39,713 nucleotides of DNA, from the NCBI GenBank assembly GCA_020426625.1, contig JAGQPR010000013.1, positions 1 to 39,713 on the forward strand, given 5' to 3'. The notes below the pieces were generated by a model that saw nothing but the letters and a program-made list of their open reading frames with translations, was not told where the DNA came from and made no database searches. Below, piece by piece: positions 7,826 through 16,300 of this stretch. The first letter of the stretch is position 1. Every line of letters begins with the position of its first letter. The translations under genes and the position numbers were made by a program. This stretch comes from Planctomycetales bacterium (lineage in GTDB: Bacteria; Planctomycetota; Planctomycetia; Pirellulales; Pirellulaceae).

Positions 7826-9355
7826 ATGAAGATTTCGCAAATGAAATACGTCCTTGCCCTCGTTGCTTTGTTGTCGAGCAGCTTATCTCTGGCGGCCGAG
7901 CGTCCCAATATTGTGCTGATTTATACCGATGATGTTGGCTACGGTGATGTCTCTTGCAATGGACAATCGACGTTACCGACACCAAACATCGATCGTATTG
8001 CGGCCGAAGGTCTGCGGTTTACCGACGCGCATTGCTCTGCTGCCACATGCACGCCCAGTCGATTCGCTTTGTTGACTGGGCAATACGCTTTTCGTCAAGC
8101 GGGCACGGGGATCGCCCGCGGCAATGCGAATCTGATCATTAAGCCCTCAACGGTCACTCTGGCAAGTCTGCTGAAATCTACGGGATATGCGACAGGCGTT
8201 GTTGGAAAATGGCATTTGGGACTGGGAGAAGGTGAAGTGGACTGGAACAAGGAAGTGCGTCCAGGTCCAAACGACATCGGTTTCGACTACCATTTCTTGA
8301 TTCCCGCTACGGGTGACCGCGTTCCCTGTGTGTACCTCGAACAAGGCCACGTAGTTGACTTGGAGCCAGCCGATCCCATCCAGGTCAGCTATGGTGAGCG
8401 AATCGACCACAGTCCCTCTGGTGAGGAGCAGCCAGATACACTCAAGCAGAAATGGTCGCACGGTCACAACCAAACGATAGTTAATGGAATCTCTCGCATT
8501 GGCTGGATGACCGGGGGCCAGAAGGCTCGTTGGATCGACGAAGACATGGCTGACGTTATTACGCACAAAGCCATTCGATTCATTGACGATCACAAACAAT
8601 CGCCATTCTTTCTGTTCTTTTCGACGCACGATATCCACGTGCCGCGCGTTCCTCATTCGCGTTTTGCCGGTCGATCCGGTTTGGGGCTGCGAGGGGACGC
8701 GATGTTGCAGCTGGATTGGTGTGTGGGGGAAATTCTCAGCCGATTGGATGCGTTGGACTTAACCAAAAACACGTTGGTGATCTTTTCGTCCGACAACGGC
8801 CCAGTATTGGATGACGGCTATCACGACGAAGCCAACGAGAAGCTTGGCGATCATCGTCCCAACAGCAATCTACGTGGCGGTAAGTATTCGTTGTTCGAAG
8901 GTGGCACGCGCGTGCCGTTCTTGGTTCGCTGGCCAGGGCATATTGAGGCAGGTGCGGAGTCAGACGCGTTGTTTGGTCAAGTTGATTTGGCTGCGTCACT
9001 GGCCTCGCTAACGGGAGCCAGCATTCCCAACGGTAGTTGCCGCGATAGCCGTGATTCGCTGGCAGCTCTGCTGGGGCAGGACTCCGTTGGTCGCGACCAT
9101 TTGATTCATGAAGCGGGACAACTAGCATTGCGACTTGGAAAGTGGAAGTTCATCCCACCTGCCAATGTCCGCGAACAGCTGGGCCCTTGGATCAACACCA
9201 AGATTTCCGCGCCGGGCGCTTTGTACGATCTCAGCCGAATGGTCGCCGAACAAGAAAACCAAGCTTCACGCGATGCGCAACAATTGCAACTAATGCAGGA
9301 CTTGCATGCCAAGATCCTCAAGCAGAGTGATCAAGTTTCAGAGATCGGTCAGTAA
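7826..9355 (+). CDS. Secreted sulfatase (S1 family, formylglycine-dependent)
   Basis: A 509-residue protein with a signal peptide (cleavage around LAA-E at 24). The first metal site NIVLIYTDDVGYGD (Asp 35/36) and the sulfatase signature CTPSRFALLTG follow, with Cys 75 as the residue converted to formylglycine. Later motifs include VGKWHLG (Lys/His of the active site), FFSTHDIHVPR and IFSSDNGP (Asp/Asn metal ligands). All core catalytic residues are present, so an active type I sulfatase is expected once a formylglycine-generating enzyme modifies it; none is encoded in this window. It would remove sulfate from a secreted or environmental polysaccharide or aryl ester in the periplasm. The gene follows the ASST-like gene on the same strand and probably shares its transcript. 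Confidence 0.95.
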   Translation: MKISQMKYVLALVALLSSSLSLAAERPNIVLIYTDDVGYGDVSCNGQSTLPTPNIDRIAAEGLRFTDAHCSAATCTPSRFALLTGQYAFRQAGTGIARGNANLIIKPSTVTLASLLKSTGYATGVVGKWHLGLGEGEVDWNKEVRPGPNDIGFDYHFLIPATGDRVPCVYLEQGHVVDLEPADPIQVSYGERIDHSPSGEEQPDTLKQKWSHGHNQTIVNGISRIGWMTGGQKARWIDEDMADVITHKAIRFIDDHKQSPFFLFFSTHDIHVPRVPHSRFAGRSGLGLRGDAMLQLDWCVGEILSRLDALDLTKNTLVIFSSDNGPVLDDGYHDEANEKLGDHRPNSNLRGGKYSLFEGGTRVPFLVRWPGHIEAGAESDALFGQVDLAASLASLTGASIPNGSCRDSRDSLAALLGQDSVGRDHLIHEAGQLALRLGKWKFIPPANVREQLGPWINTKISAPGALYDLSRMVAEQENQASRDAQQLQLMQDLHAKILKQSDQVSEIGQ

Positions 9356-9398
9356 ATACTTTTGATACATCCTCAGGTGCGTCGGGCGATTTAGGCAA

Positions 9399-9737
9399 AT
9401 GGGATTATTTGACGGAACGCCGCTGGAGAGGCCTGTCGTGTGCGATCGTTGCGGTTTGGATGTCCGCGATTGCACCTGTGTGCCGCTAACGCCTGAGGAT
9501 ATTCCTCCGGAAAAGCAAAGGCTGAACGTGCGATTGGAAAAGCGAAAGCACGGCAGAGTGGTCAGTGTCATTTCAGGATTTGCGTGCCGAAAGGAGCAGA
9601 TACAGACTACGCTCACCCAGCTGAAGAACCACTGCGGCGCGGGCGGTACCGTCGATGGAGATTGTATTATTCTTCAGGGAGACCATGTCCAGCGCGTCAA
9701 GCAACATTTGCCGCAACTCGGTTATCGCGTGAAATGA
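9399..9737 (+). CDS. SUI1/YciH-type translation initiation factor (eIF1-like) with N-terminal Cys cluster
   Basis: A 112-residue protein whose C-terminal about 75 residues match the SUI1/eIF1 fold: a basic strand LEKRKHGRVVSVISGF, a helix, the CGAGGTV motif (compare GCGGAV in YciH), then IILQGDHVQRVKQHL. The N-terminal 30 residues contain CDRCGLDVRDCTC, four cysteines that could hold a zinc ion. Bacterial YciH proteins bind the small ribosomal subunit and affect start-site fidelity in vitro, and they are not essential in E. coli. ATG 9399 has a short AGG upstream. It lies 43 bases after the sulfatase, but a functional link is unlikely. Confidence 0.88.
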   Translation: MGLFDGTPLERPVVCDRCGLDVRDCTCVPLTPEDIPPEKQRLNVRLEKRKHGRVVSVISGFACRKEQIQTTLTQLKNHCGAGGTVDGDCIILQGDHVQRVKQHLPQLGYRVK

Positions 9738-9748
9738 CCCGACGTCGC

Positions 9749-10513
9749 CTAGTCTTCACCCTGCCCGGGAAACTCCTTGTTCTGCACCACGACGATCGAC
9801 ACGACCAGGCACAGTGTCACGAACAAGGCCACCCCGGTTAGATGCTGCCAGACAGGCTCGCTGCCTACCAGCCGTTCGCGATTCTCTTGCAAGCGGACTA
9901 GTCCCGACCATTCTGCCAACAGGGATTGAATGCGGTAACAGACGGTCAATTTGTTGATCGCAGCGGGGACATAGGAGATCGCTCCCTCAATGATCAGGGA
10001 ATAGACTACGGCGAACACAGTGGCCCGTTTGCTCCATACGATACCGATCAGCAGGTAGAGCGCTCCATAACAAAGGCTGGAGATAACCACCAAGGCGCAC
10101 AGCACAGCCGCCAACGTCCAGACGTCTTGGTAACGGCTGAAAAAAGCGACGCCCAAGCTTGAAATCAAGCCTGAGCTTATTGAAAATGCCACGGCCACCA
10201 AGTACTTACCCAGCACGAGCGCGATTCGGCCCTGGGGTCGCAGGGCGAGATAGGTCCAAGTTTGTGCCTCCAGCTCAGCACCCACTGCGGGCGTGGCCCA
10301 CAGCAACAGCCCCAACATGCAACCGAATTGAGCCACTAAATACGTGGCCATGATAACGAGAGGTTCCGCAGGCAAACGCCCTTGCACTTGAGTTTGCATC
10401 AAGAACATTAGCAAGGCGGGAAAGATGGCAATTGCTGTCCACATTGCGATTCGCCCGCGAGTAATAGCACGCTCCAATTCAAAGCGAAGGACTTGCTGTA
10501 TGGCGTGTATCAC
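9749..10513 (-). CDS. ABC-2 type transporter permease (second exporter)
   Basis: A 254-residue integral membrane protein with about six hydrophobic segments (near residues 24-40, 55-75, 105-125, 135-160, 163-185 and 228-247), starting at GTG 10513. Size and layout fit ABC-2 type permeases. It is the last gene of a minus-strand operon and lies 50 bases after the ATPase gene that ends at 10564, its likely partner. The substrate cannot be read from the sequence. The C-terminal residues are charged and face the cytoplasm. Confidence 0.82.
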   Translation of the reverse strand: MIHAIQQVLRFELERAITRGRIAMWTAIAIFPALLMFLMQTQVQGRLPAEPLVIMATYLVAQFGCMLGLLLWATPAVGAELEAQTWTYLALRPQGRIALVLGKYLVAVAFSISSGLISSLGVAFFSRYQDVWTLAAVLCALVVISSLCYGALYLLIGIVWSKRATVFAVVYSLIIEGAISYVPAAINKLTVCYRIQSLLAEWSGLVRLQENRERLVGSEPVWQHLTGVALFVTLCLVVSIVVVQNKEFPGQGED

Positions 10514-10563
10514 TTGATTGCATCCAATAAGATTCGATTACTTGCATACCCGAATTTCCGCAG

Positions 10564-11517
10564 CTAGTTCAAGCCCTGTTCGCCACGATGAACTCGTAGC
10601 AGGAGATCAAAGGCAGCTTCCAGCGAGCCGTCGGGTGAATCCACCTTTTCAATGCCGACGCCGGGCAACGTGGCCAAGTTTGCCAACATGTCAAGAAAAG
10701 GTCGCCGATCGCGTACACGCAACGTCAAATTTTCTCTCGATTCGGAGAATTGCATGCCGGTTAGCCAGTCTTGCTGAGCCATCTGCTGCGCGACCAGACC
10801 GAGACCACTGCCGGTCAGCTGAACTTCCACAGGAAAGCCGCTGAGCATCTGCGTGACTTCGTGCGCGTCGCCGGTGGCTAGGATTCGACCTCCATGGATC
10901 AAGAGAAACGCCGAAGTTACCGCTTCCACTTCATGCAACACATGACTGGCCAGTATCAAACTACTTCCTTCATCAATCCAATTCCTGAGAAGGTCCGCCA
11001 ACTCGCGTCGTCCAACTGGGTCAAGCCCGTTGAAAGGTTCGTCAAGGATGAGTAAATCGGGATGGTGTGCGATTGCTTGAGCCAGCTTCACGCGCTGACG
11101 CATCCCCAATGAGTAGCTGCCGATAGGGCGATGCATGTTGGCGCACATCCCCACTTTTTCAAGCGCGACTTCCGCCAATTGCCGCGCTTCTGGGCTCGAA
11201 AATCCATGCAGCGCCGTCAAGTACTGAACCCATCGTATCCCTGAGATATTGGGATACAGAATATCCGTGGCCGGACAGAGTCCGATCCGCCGTAGAATGG
11301 ATCGATCGGTTCGCGGATCCTGTCCAAAGACTCGCACCGTTCCCAGGGAGGGCGCGAGCATGCCGGTGACAAGATTTAGCAGCGTTGTCTTCCCCGAGCC
11401 ATTGGGCCCTATCAGCCCGTAGGCTCCTGGCAGCAATTCCAAGTGGATATCGCCGACACCAATTACCGTCTTGTAGAATCGCGAGGCATGATGAAAACTC
11501 ACTACAGCTGCTGTCAT
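10564..11517 (-). CDS. ABC transporter ATP-binding protein (second exporter)
   Basis: ATG 11517 is used because it overlaps the upstream permease stop as ATGA; a longer open frame to 11682 lies inside that permease gene. The 317-residue protein has Walker A GPNGSGKTT (37-45), signature YSLGMRQR (135-142), Walker B LLILDEP (155-161) and a switch His in LASHVLHE. The C-terminal about 80 residues form the accessory domain usual in ABC-2 (GldA/NatA-type) ATPases. It should power the permease at 9749-10513. Confidence 0.93.
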   Translation of the reverse strand: MTAAVVSFHHASRFYKTVIGVGDIHLELLPGAYGLIGPNGSGKTTLLNLVTGMLAPSLGTVRVFGQDPRTDRSILRRIGLCPATDILYPNISGIRWVQYLTALHGFSSPEARQLAEVALEKVGMCANMHRPIGSYSLGMRQRVKLAQAIAHHPDLLILDEPFNGLDPVGRRELADLLRNWIDEGSSLILASHVLHEVEAVTSAFLLIHGGRILATGDAHEVTQMLSGFPVEVQLTGSGLGLVAQQMAQQDWLTGMQFSESRENLTLRVRDRRPFLDMLANLATLPGVGIEKVDSPDGSLEAAFDLLLRVHRGEQGLN

Positions 11518-12497
11518 GCTACCATCCTTGCGCGAAGCTGACGGTAAATGAACAATAGACACAGGACAGTTGTCACTAGCAATATCGACAAGTAGGGTAA
11601 GACCGAGTGGTCCTCCGGGAACAGGCCGAAGATCCATTGCTGCACGCGTCCCAGCAAGTGGTAGGGCGAGAGCAGCTCCCAACGCGAGACAAAAGAATAG
11701 GCTTGTGGAACACCAAATCCACGATGCCTGCGCTGTTCTGCTTCAATGACTGCGCCTGAAGTGAGCACGCCGTAGGTCACCCAGCCAACTAGCCAAACGG
11801 CGAACCATGCAAAAACTGCATTGCGACTTTCGATCGTCAAAGCGGAACAAGCCAGCGCCAAGGCAGTGGTAGGCACCATCAAGAGAAACGAAGAAGCCAC
11901 CACCCTCAGTGGCAAATCCCAAGTGGCTGCGACCACAGTTACGTCAGACGAGAGCGACAGCCCGATGATGTAAAGTAAAATCGCTGGCATCGTAGTGATG
12001 ACAGCGATAAAGAACCAAACGATGACCGATTTGCCCAGTATGTACTCCCACGGTTGAATAGGGCGCGAAAAATAGAGCAGATACCCTTTGTTGCGCAAAT
12101 CGTAAGAGATCAACCGAGGAGCCACTAAACCCACCACTACCAGCAACAAGACTGTTTGTGGGTAACGAAAGAAAGCCAACAACAGGGCTGACCAAATCTC
12201 ATGGCGGGCCGCGACGGGATCGGTAATCGCAGCTTGAATCATGGGCTGGGTTCCACCAGCGACCGTCACCATATTGGCGATAGCTTGTCGCAGCTCGGGC
12301 TGAGTAATCGATTGTTCGTACACGAAAAATATCACGCCGAATCCTATGGCAGGCACGGCGGACAGTATCAACGTTCTACCCAACCAGGTAGATCGCAGAG
12401 CGATGCGGATGCCAACGGTGGCGATCACCCACCAACGCAGCCACGGCGAGACTGTCGCGCCTGTCCATGCCCTGTATCCGACATCATGCAACGGCAT
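11514..12497 (-). CDS. ABC-2 type transporter permease (first exporter)
   Basis: A 327-residue membrane protein. ATG 12497 fits a start MPLHDVGYRAW, an N-terminal motif common in planctomycete ABC-2 permeases in my recollection; it overlaps the preceding ATPase gene by 14 bases. Hydrophobic segments are seen near residues 24-42, 46-62, 115-135, 155-185, 195-225, 230-250 and 298-318. The stop overlaps the next ATPase start by 4 bases, so translation is probably coupled. It should pair with the ATPase at 12484-13458. The cargo is unknown. Confidence 0.85.
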   Translation of the reverse strand: MPLHDVGYRAWTGATVSPWLRWWVIATVGIRIALRSTWLGRTLILSAVPAIGFGVIFFVYEQSITQPELRQAIANMVTVAGGTQPMIQAAITDPVAARHEIWSALLLAFFRYPQTVLLLVVVGLVAPRLISYDLRNKGYLLYFSRPIQPWEYILGKSVIVWFFIAVITTMPAILLYIIGLSLSSDVTVVAATWDLPLRVVASSFLLMVPTTALALACSALTIESRNAVFAWFAVWLVGWVTYGVLTSGAVIEAEQRRHRGFGVPQAYSFVSRWELLSPYHLLGRVQQWIFGLFPEDHSVLPYLSILLVTTVLCLLFIYRQLRARMVA

Positions 12498-13458
12498 GTT
12501 CAGTCTCCCGGACCGCACTCAGGAAGACCTCTTCCAGCGAGTTCTTGGCAGGCTTCAATTGAAAAATAGTGACTCCCGCATCTGCAGCAGCTCGCCAAAT
12601 GGAATCTGCTTGGTGAGGTTGTACATTGTGGATCAGGAAAGCGTCATGACTTTGCCGATCGAATTCATGCCCGGCGCGGGTCATAGCTGCCATGAACGTT
12701 TGTAGGCAAGAATCGAGGGAATCTGCCGATGCTGTGTTTTGTTCTAAACGAACTTGTACGCCTGATCGCGACGGACGGCTCAGATTTTCCAAGCTGTCCA
12801 CCAGTTTGATGCGACCGGCGGCCATGATTACGACGTTGTCACAGATTTGACTGACATCGTGCAAAATGTGAGTGCAAATCAAAACGGATTTATTGTGGTG
12901 TGTGGCCAAAGTCTTGATCTTTTTTAGCAGACTGACCCTTTGGGCGGGATCCAAGCCACTGGTCGGCTCGTCCAAGATTAACAATGCCGGGTCATGCACA
13001 ATGGCCTGAGCAAATTTTAGTTTCTGACGCATGCCGGTCGAATATGTTTCCACGTTTCGATACCGCTCTTGTCCAATGTCGGCATAGTCCATCGACTCAT
13101 GAGCTCGTCGCAATCCCTCGATAGCAGGCAAACCAGACAACCGCGCCATGAAACAAGTGGACTCGATGCCCGACAGTCCTGCCAGAAAGCAGTCGTCTTC
13201 TGGAACGTAGCCGACGGCGTCGCGAATCGAGCGAACGCCTTGCGGCAGCTCGTGCCCCATCACTCGGGCGCGCCCCTGCTGAAACTTGAGCAGTCCCAGC
13301 AAGCATTTGATCATCGTACTCTTGCCACAGCCATTGGGGCCCAGCAGACCGGTGACGCCAGGGGATACCTGTAGCGTTACATCGTCCAGAGCCAAGCGTT
13401 TACCATAGAATTTGGTAACGTTCTCCAAGTGGAGAACCGGTTCGTCCAGAGTATTCAC
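12484..13458 (-). CDS. ABC transporter ATP-binding protein (first exporter)
   Basis: A 324-residue ATPase, the first gene of the four-gene exporter operon. Motifs: Walker A GPNGCGKST (40-48), a Q-loop region reading YVPEDD, signature YSTGMRQK (139-146), Walker B LLILDEP (159-165) and switch His in ICTHILHD. The C-terminal extension matches ABC-2 ATPases. The first base of the start lies at 13458, and the 567-base region towards glyA must contain the operon promoter. Both ATPases in the operon carry a YSxGMRQ signature instead of LSGGQ, as in the GldA/CcmA-like branch. Confidence 0.93.
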   Translation of the reverse strand: MNTLDEPVLHLENVTKFYGKRLALDDVTLQVSPGVTGLLGPNGCGKSTMIKCLLGLLKFQQGRARVMGHELPQGVRSIRDAVGYVPEDDCFLAGLSGIESTCFMARLSGLPAIEGLRRAHESMDYADIGQERYRNVETYSTGMRQKLKFAQAIVHDPALLILDEPTSGLDPAQRVSLLKKIKTLATHHNKSVLICTHILHDVSQICDNVVIMAAGRIKLVDSLENLSRPSRSGVQVRLEQNTASADSLDSCLQTFMAAMTRAGHEFDRQSHDAFLIHNVQPHQADSIWRAAADAGVTIFQLKPAKNSLEEVFLSAVRETEHAVA

Positions 13459-13774
13459 GTCGTTGATTCTTGGTTGGTGCCTAAGTCAAGTCGCATCGCG
13501 CATGCCGATATCCTCAGCAGGACCCATCTGCGGTGCTGCCTGCAAAATGTCTTGGCTGGTATGCTGAGTTCTGATAATGGACTGTCGGTCTGGAAGAAAT
13601 TCGCGATTTCTGACTGCCTGTACCCGGCTGGTTGTATCTGTGTCCGTTGACGAGATACGATCTCTGTTGACAATCTAACAGTCTATTTACCAGCGTCGAG
13701 AATTGGAGCTTTTCGCCGACACAGGTATCTTAATAGCGTTACGCTCCACGGTACGACGGGCAAGCCCACACAAA

Positions 13775-13804
13775 TTGACAACTTATTAAGCACCAACGCA
13801 TAAG
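13775..13804 (+). promoter_or_regulatory. Possible sigma-70-type promoter upstream of glyA
   Basis: A perfect -35 hexamer TTGACA at 13775-13780 is followed after 18 bases by CATAAG, which matches the -10 consensus at four of six positions. It lies about 220 bases upstream of the glyA start. Planctomycete promoter rules are poorly known, so this is tentative. Confidence 0.25.
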
Positions 13805-13854
13805 TTTTCTGATACTGGAAGAACGGTGGCTAAGGCCAAAGCGGCCAATATTAT

Positions 13855-13870
13855 GCAGAAAAACTTCTGC
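13855..13870 (+). promoter_or_regulatory. Small perfect hairpin in the glyA leader
   Basis: GCAGAA and TTCTGC form a 6-bp stem around a 4-base loop. If transcription starts near 13810 it would sit in the glyA 5' leader. It has no T-run after it, so it does not look like a terminator. Chance occurrence is quite possible. Confidence 0.25.
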
Positions 13871-14025
13871 GTGGATGCTTACTTACTACAACTTGGCGTT
13901 CATAAACTTTTGGCGCTTAGGGAAACTAGTAACAATTTGCGGTGCTGACGAAAGTGCTTTCGCGTTTGGTACCAGAATCTTCAATAATTTTTGTCAATTT
14001 AAACAAAACACTTCAAACTCAGCTC

Positions 14026-15279
14026 ATGAATATTCTTTCCTCCCAAGACCCAGAAGTTTATGCAGCCATTGACGCCGAAGCGCAAAGGCAGCAGGACGGT
14101 TTGGAGTTGATCGCCAGCGAAAACTACACGTCGGTTGCGGTAATGCAGGCAGTAGGCAGCGTGCTGACCAACAAGTACGCCGAGGGCTATCCGGGGCGGA
14201 GGTACTATGGCGGCTGCGAACATGTTGACGTTGTCGAACAGTTGGCCATCGACCGGGCTTGCCAACTGTTCGGGGCCGAGGCCGCAAATGTTCAGCCGCA
14301 TAGCGGCTCGCAAGCGAATACCGCTGTCTATGTTTCCTGCCTGGACCCCGGTGACAAAGTCCTAGGACTCGACTTGGCTCAAGGTGGGCACTTGACCCAC
14401 GGCATGCACCTGAATATCTCGGGCAAGCTCTATCAGTTCATTCCTTACGGCGTCGATCCGCAGACCCACCGGATCGATTTTGACCAAATTGCAAAGTTGG
14501 CCAAGGAGCATCGGCCCAAGTTGATTGTTGCCGGAGCAAGCGCTTATCCGCGAGAGATCCCGCACGCACTCTTTGCCGAAATCGCTGCTGACTGCGGGGC
14601 CAAGTTGATGGTCGACATGGCCCATTACGCTGGTTTAGTTGCAGCAGGATGCCATGACAATCCGCTGCCCGTCGCCGATTTTGTTACGACGACCACGCAC
14701 AAGACGTTGCGCGGCCCCAGGGCTGGAATGGTACTCTGCAAGAAAGAGCTGATCAAATCGATCAACAGCGCTGTTTTTCCAGGACTGCAGGGTGGACCGT
14801 TGATGCACGCCATTGCTGGCAAAGCAGTGTGCTTCGGCGAAGCGCTCAAAGAGGACTTTCGCGCGTATGGTCGGGCGGTTGTCGCCAACGCAAAGACTTT
14901 GGCTGAAGAGTTGATGGTTTGTGGGCTCAGGCTCATCAGTGGTGGCACGGACAATCACTTGATGTTGGTCGACGTGACGAGCATGAACCTGGGCGGCAAG
15001 CTAGCCGAAAAAACGCTCGACAACTGTGGCATCACCGTTAACATGAACATGATTCCCTTTGACACTCGCAAACCCATGGACCCCAGCGGGATACGTATCG
15101 GTACTCCGGCCCTAACGACTCGCGGCATGGGCACCACCGAGATGAAACGCATCGCGGGTTGGATTGTGCAAGCCCTGCGTAACCCTGAGGATGCTCATCA
15201 GCATGCTGCCATCCGATCGGAGATCCAGTCCATGTGCGACAGTTTCCCAGTACCAGCGGCGGCGTTACAAGACGTTTGA
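14026..15279 (+). CDS. glyA: Serine hydroxymethyltransferase
   Basis: ATG 14026 gives 417 residues, the normal SHMT length; an in-frame upstream start at 13942 would add 28 residues not found in the family. Landmarks: LIASENYTS (28-36), [13 protein letters not shown] (51-63), [11 protein letters not shown] (88-98), [13 protein letters not shown] (196-208) with the PLP-contacting Asp 197 and stacking His, and [12 protein letters not shown] with Lys 226 forming the Schiff base to PLP. It interconverts serine and glycine with tetrahydrofolate in the cytoplasm, feeding one-carbon metabolism. No Shine-Dalgarno sequence is evident before the start. It stands alone, 139 bases upstream of the response regulator. 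Confidence 0.98.
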   Translation: MNILSSQDPEVYAAIDAEAQRQQDGLELIASENYTSVAVMQAVGSVLTNKYAEGYPGRRYYGGCEHVDVVEQLAIDRACQLFGAEAANVQPHSGSQANTAVYVSCLDPGDKVLGLDLAQGGHLTHGMHLNISGKLYQFIPYGVDPQTHRIDFDQIAKLAKEHRPKLIVAGASAYPREIPHALFAEIAADCGAKLMVDMAHYAGLVAAGCHDNPLPVADFVTTTTHKTLRGPRAGMVLCKKELIKSINSAVFPGLQGGPLMHAIAGKAVCFGEALKEDFRAYGRAVVANAKTLAEELMVCGLRLISGGTDNHLMLVDVTSMNLGGKLAEKTLDNCGITVNMNMIPFDTRKPMDPSGIRIGTPALTTRGMGTTEMKRIAGWIVQALRNPEDAHQHAAIRSEIQSMCDSFPVPAAALQDV

Positions 15280-15418
15280 TATCTTGGACGCCGTGCGTGG
15301 CAAAGCCCAATGGATCGGGGAGCACGGGGACAGGGATTGCAAGAAGACATGGACAGGGAATAGGACCCTCGTGTTCCGCCCACATTGAGACTAGGCCGTT
15401 GAAAGAGAAGAGACGCCG

Positions 15419-15901
15419 ATGGTATCAGCTACCAACGTGACGCAGCCCCAAGAGACAAAAGTCAGCAAAATCTTGATAGCGGATGACAATTCCGCGAATC
15501 GAGAATTGCTCGAGGCGTATTTGGCGGCCTTGGATTGTGAAATTGAATTGGCGGTCGATGGCCAAGATACGCTGGACAAAGTCGCTTCCTACCAACCGGA
15601 TTTGGTATTACTGGATGTTATGATGCCGAAGCTGAGCGGCTTTGAAGTTTGCCAGCAAATCAAGCAGTCTCCCGATACGGCCAAGATCATGGTGCTGATG
15701 GTGACAGCGTTGAATGAATTGGGTGACGTCGAACGCGCGGTCAAAGCTGGAACGGACGACTTTCTATCGAAGCCAATCAACAAGGCTGAGTTTCTCAAAC
15801 GCGTGGAAAACATGCTGAAATTGAAAGACATATCCGACGAAAACGAGCGGTTGAGAACCTACATCCGTGAAATTGACGAGCAGGCCCGCCCCCGATTCTA
15901 G
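15419..15901 (+). CDS. Single-domain response regulator (CheY-like receiver)
   Basis: A 160-residue protein consisting of one receiver domain: acidic pair Asp 22/23 (IADDN), phospho-acceptor Asp 66 (LLDVMMP), Thr 96 (MVTAL) and Lys 118 (SKPI) are all present. About 15 residues precede it, and a charged helical tail of about 30 residues follows. No output domain is present, so it should act by protein contact in a phosphorelay or on a target protein. No histidine kinase gene is next to it. A purine-rich GAAAGAGAAG upstream of ATG 15419 may serve as a ribosome binding site. Confidence 0.93.
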   Translation: MVSATNVTQPQETKVSKILIADDNSANRELLEAYLAALDCEIELAVDGQDTLDKVASYQPDLVLLDVMMPKLSGFEVCQQIKQSPDTAKIMVLMVTALNELGDVERAVKAGTDDFLSKPINKAEFLKRVENMLKLKDISDENERLRTYIREIDEQARPRF

Positions 15902-16300
15902 TAGTTGCCTTATCGCGTCCGCGCTGCGATGCCTCAAGCGTCAACGCAGTTGGTCTTCAAGCCGTTAGGATGTTTGGTAAAGCCTTTTTCCACTCCGCTG
16001 ACTGAAGGCGATCTTGGAACATTTGATTCCTTTTTCACGGATTCGTGCTGTCGCGTGACGGTAACAGCGGGGCAACCGTCACCCACTCCGCATTCGGAAT
16101 AAACTACCCAGCATACATTAGCGTTAATCTGGGAAGCTGTTTCCGTCTTGGTATTCGCCGATTAAGCCCTTTTACGAGTGCGACCGATTCAGTCTACATG
16201 CCAAGCGTCCTAACGGGGGAGCGCTGGTTTTTGAGGTAGTCAAAGTCGCCCCAGATACTTGACTGCCCCCAACGGGATCCCGCCTCTCGGAAGGGTGTCT
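15902..16300. other. Intergenic region upstream of the HtrA-like protease
   Basis: 399 bases without a supported gene. It contains an 8-bp inverted repeat at 16055-16082 and the GGAAGGG ribosome binding site for the protease near 16289-16295. Short open frames starting at 15905 and 16045 show no recognisable sequence. Confidence 0.5.
16055..16082. promoter_or_regulatory. Inverted repeat between response regulator and HtrA genes
   Basis: GTGACGGT (16055-16062) and ACCGTCAC (16075-16082) form a perfect 8-bp inverted repeat with a 12-base spacer. It lies 153 bases after the response-regulator stop and about 220 bases before the protease start. It could be a stem-loop ending the upstream transcript (no T-run) or an operator. 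Confidence 0.4.

Larger units (their letters stand above)
13459..14025. other. Divergent intergenic region between exporter operon and glyA
   Basis: 567 bases without a convincing gene. It must hold the promoters of the ABC operon (minus) and of glyA (plus). Seen in it: a possible promoter at 13775-13804 and a small hairpin at 13855-13870. Short open frames on both strands at 13429-13673 have no recognisable product. I looked for a glycine or SAM riboswitch upstream of glyA and did not recognise one. Confidence 0.5.

Noticed and set aside
8147-8656. 169-codon minus-strand open frame inside the sulfatase gene
   Set aside because: Antisense to conserved sulfatase motifs.
13459-14025. Glycine riboswitch upstream of glyA
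   Set aside because: I could not recognise the conserved paired aptamer core; only one small hairpin is present.
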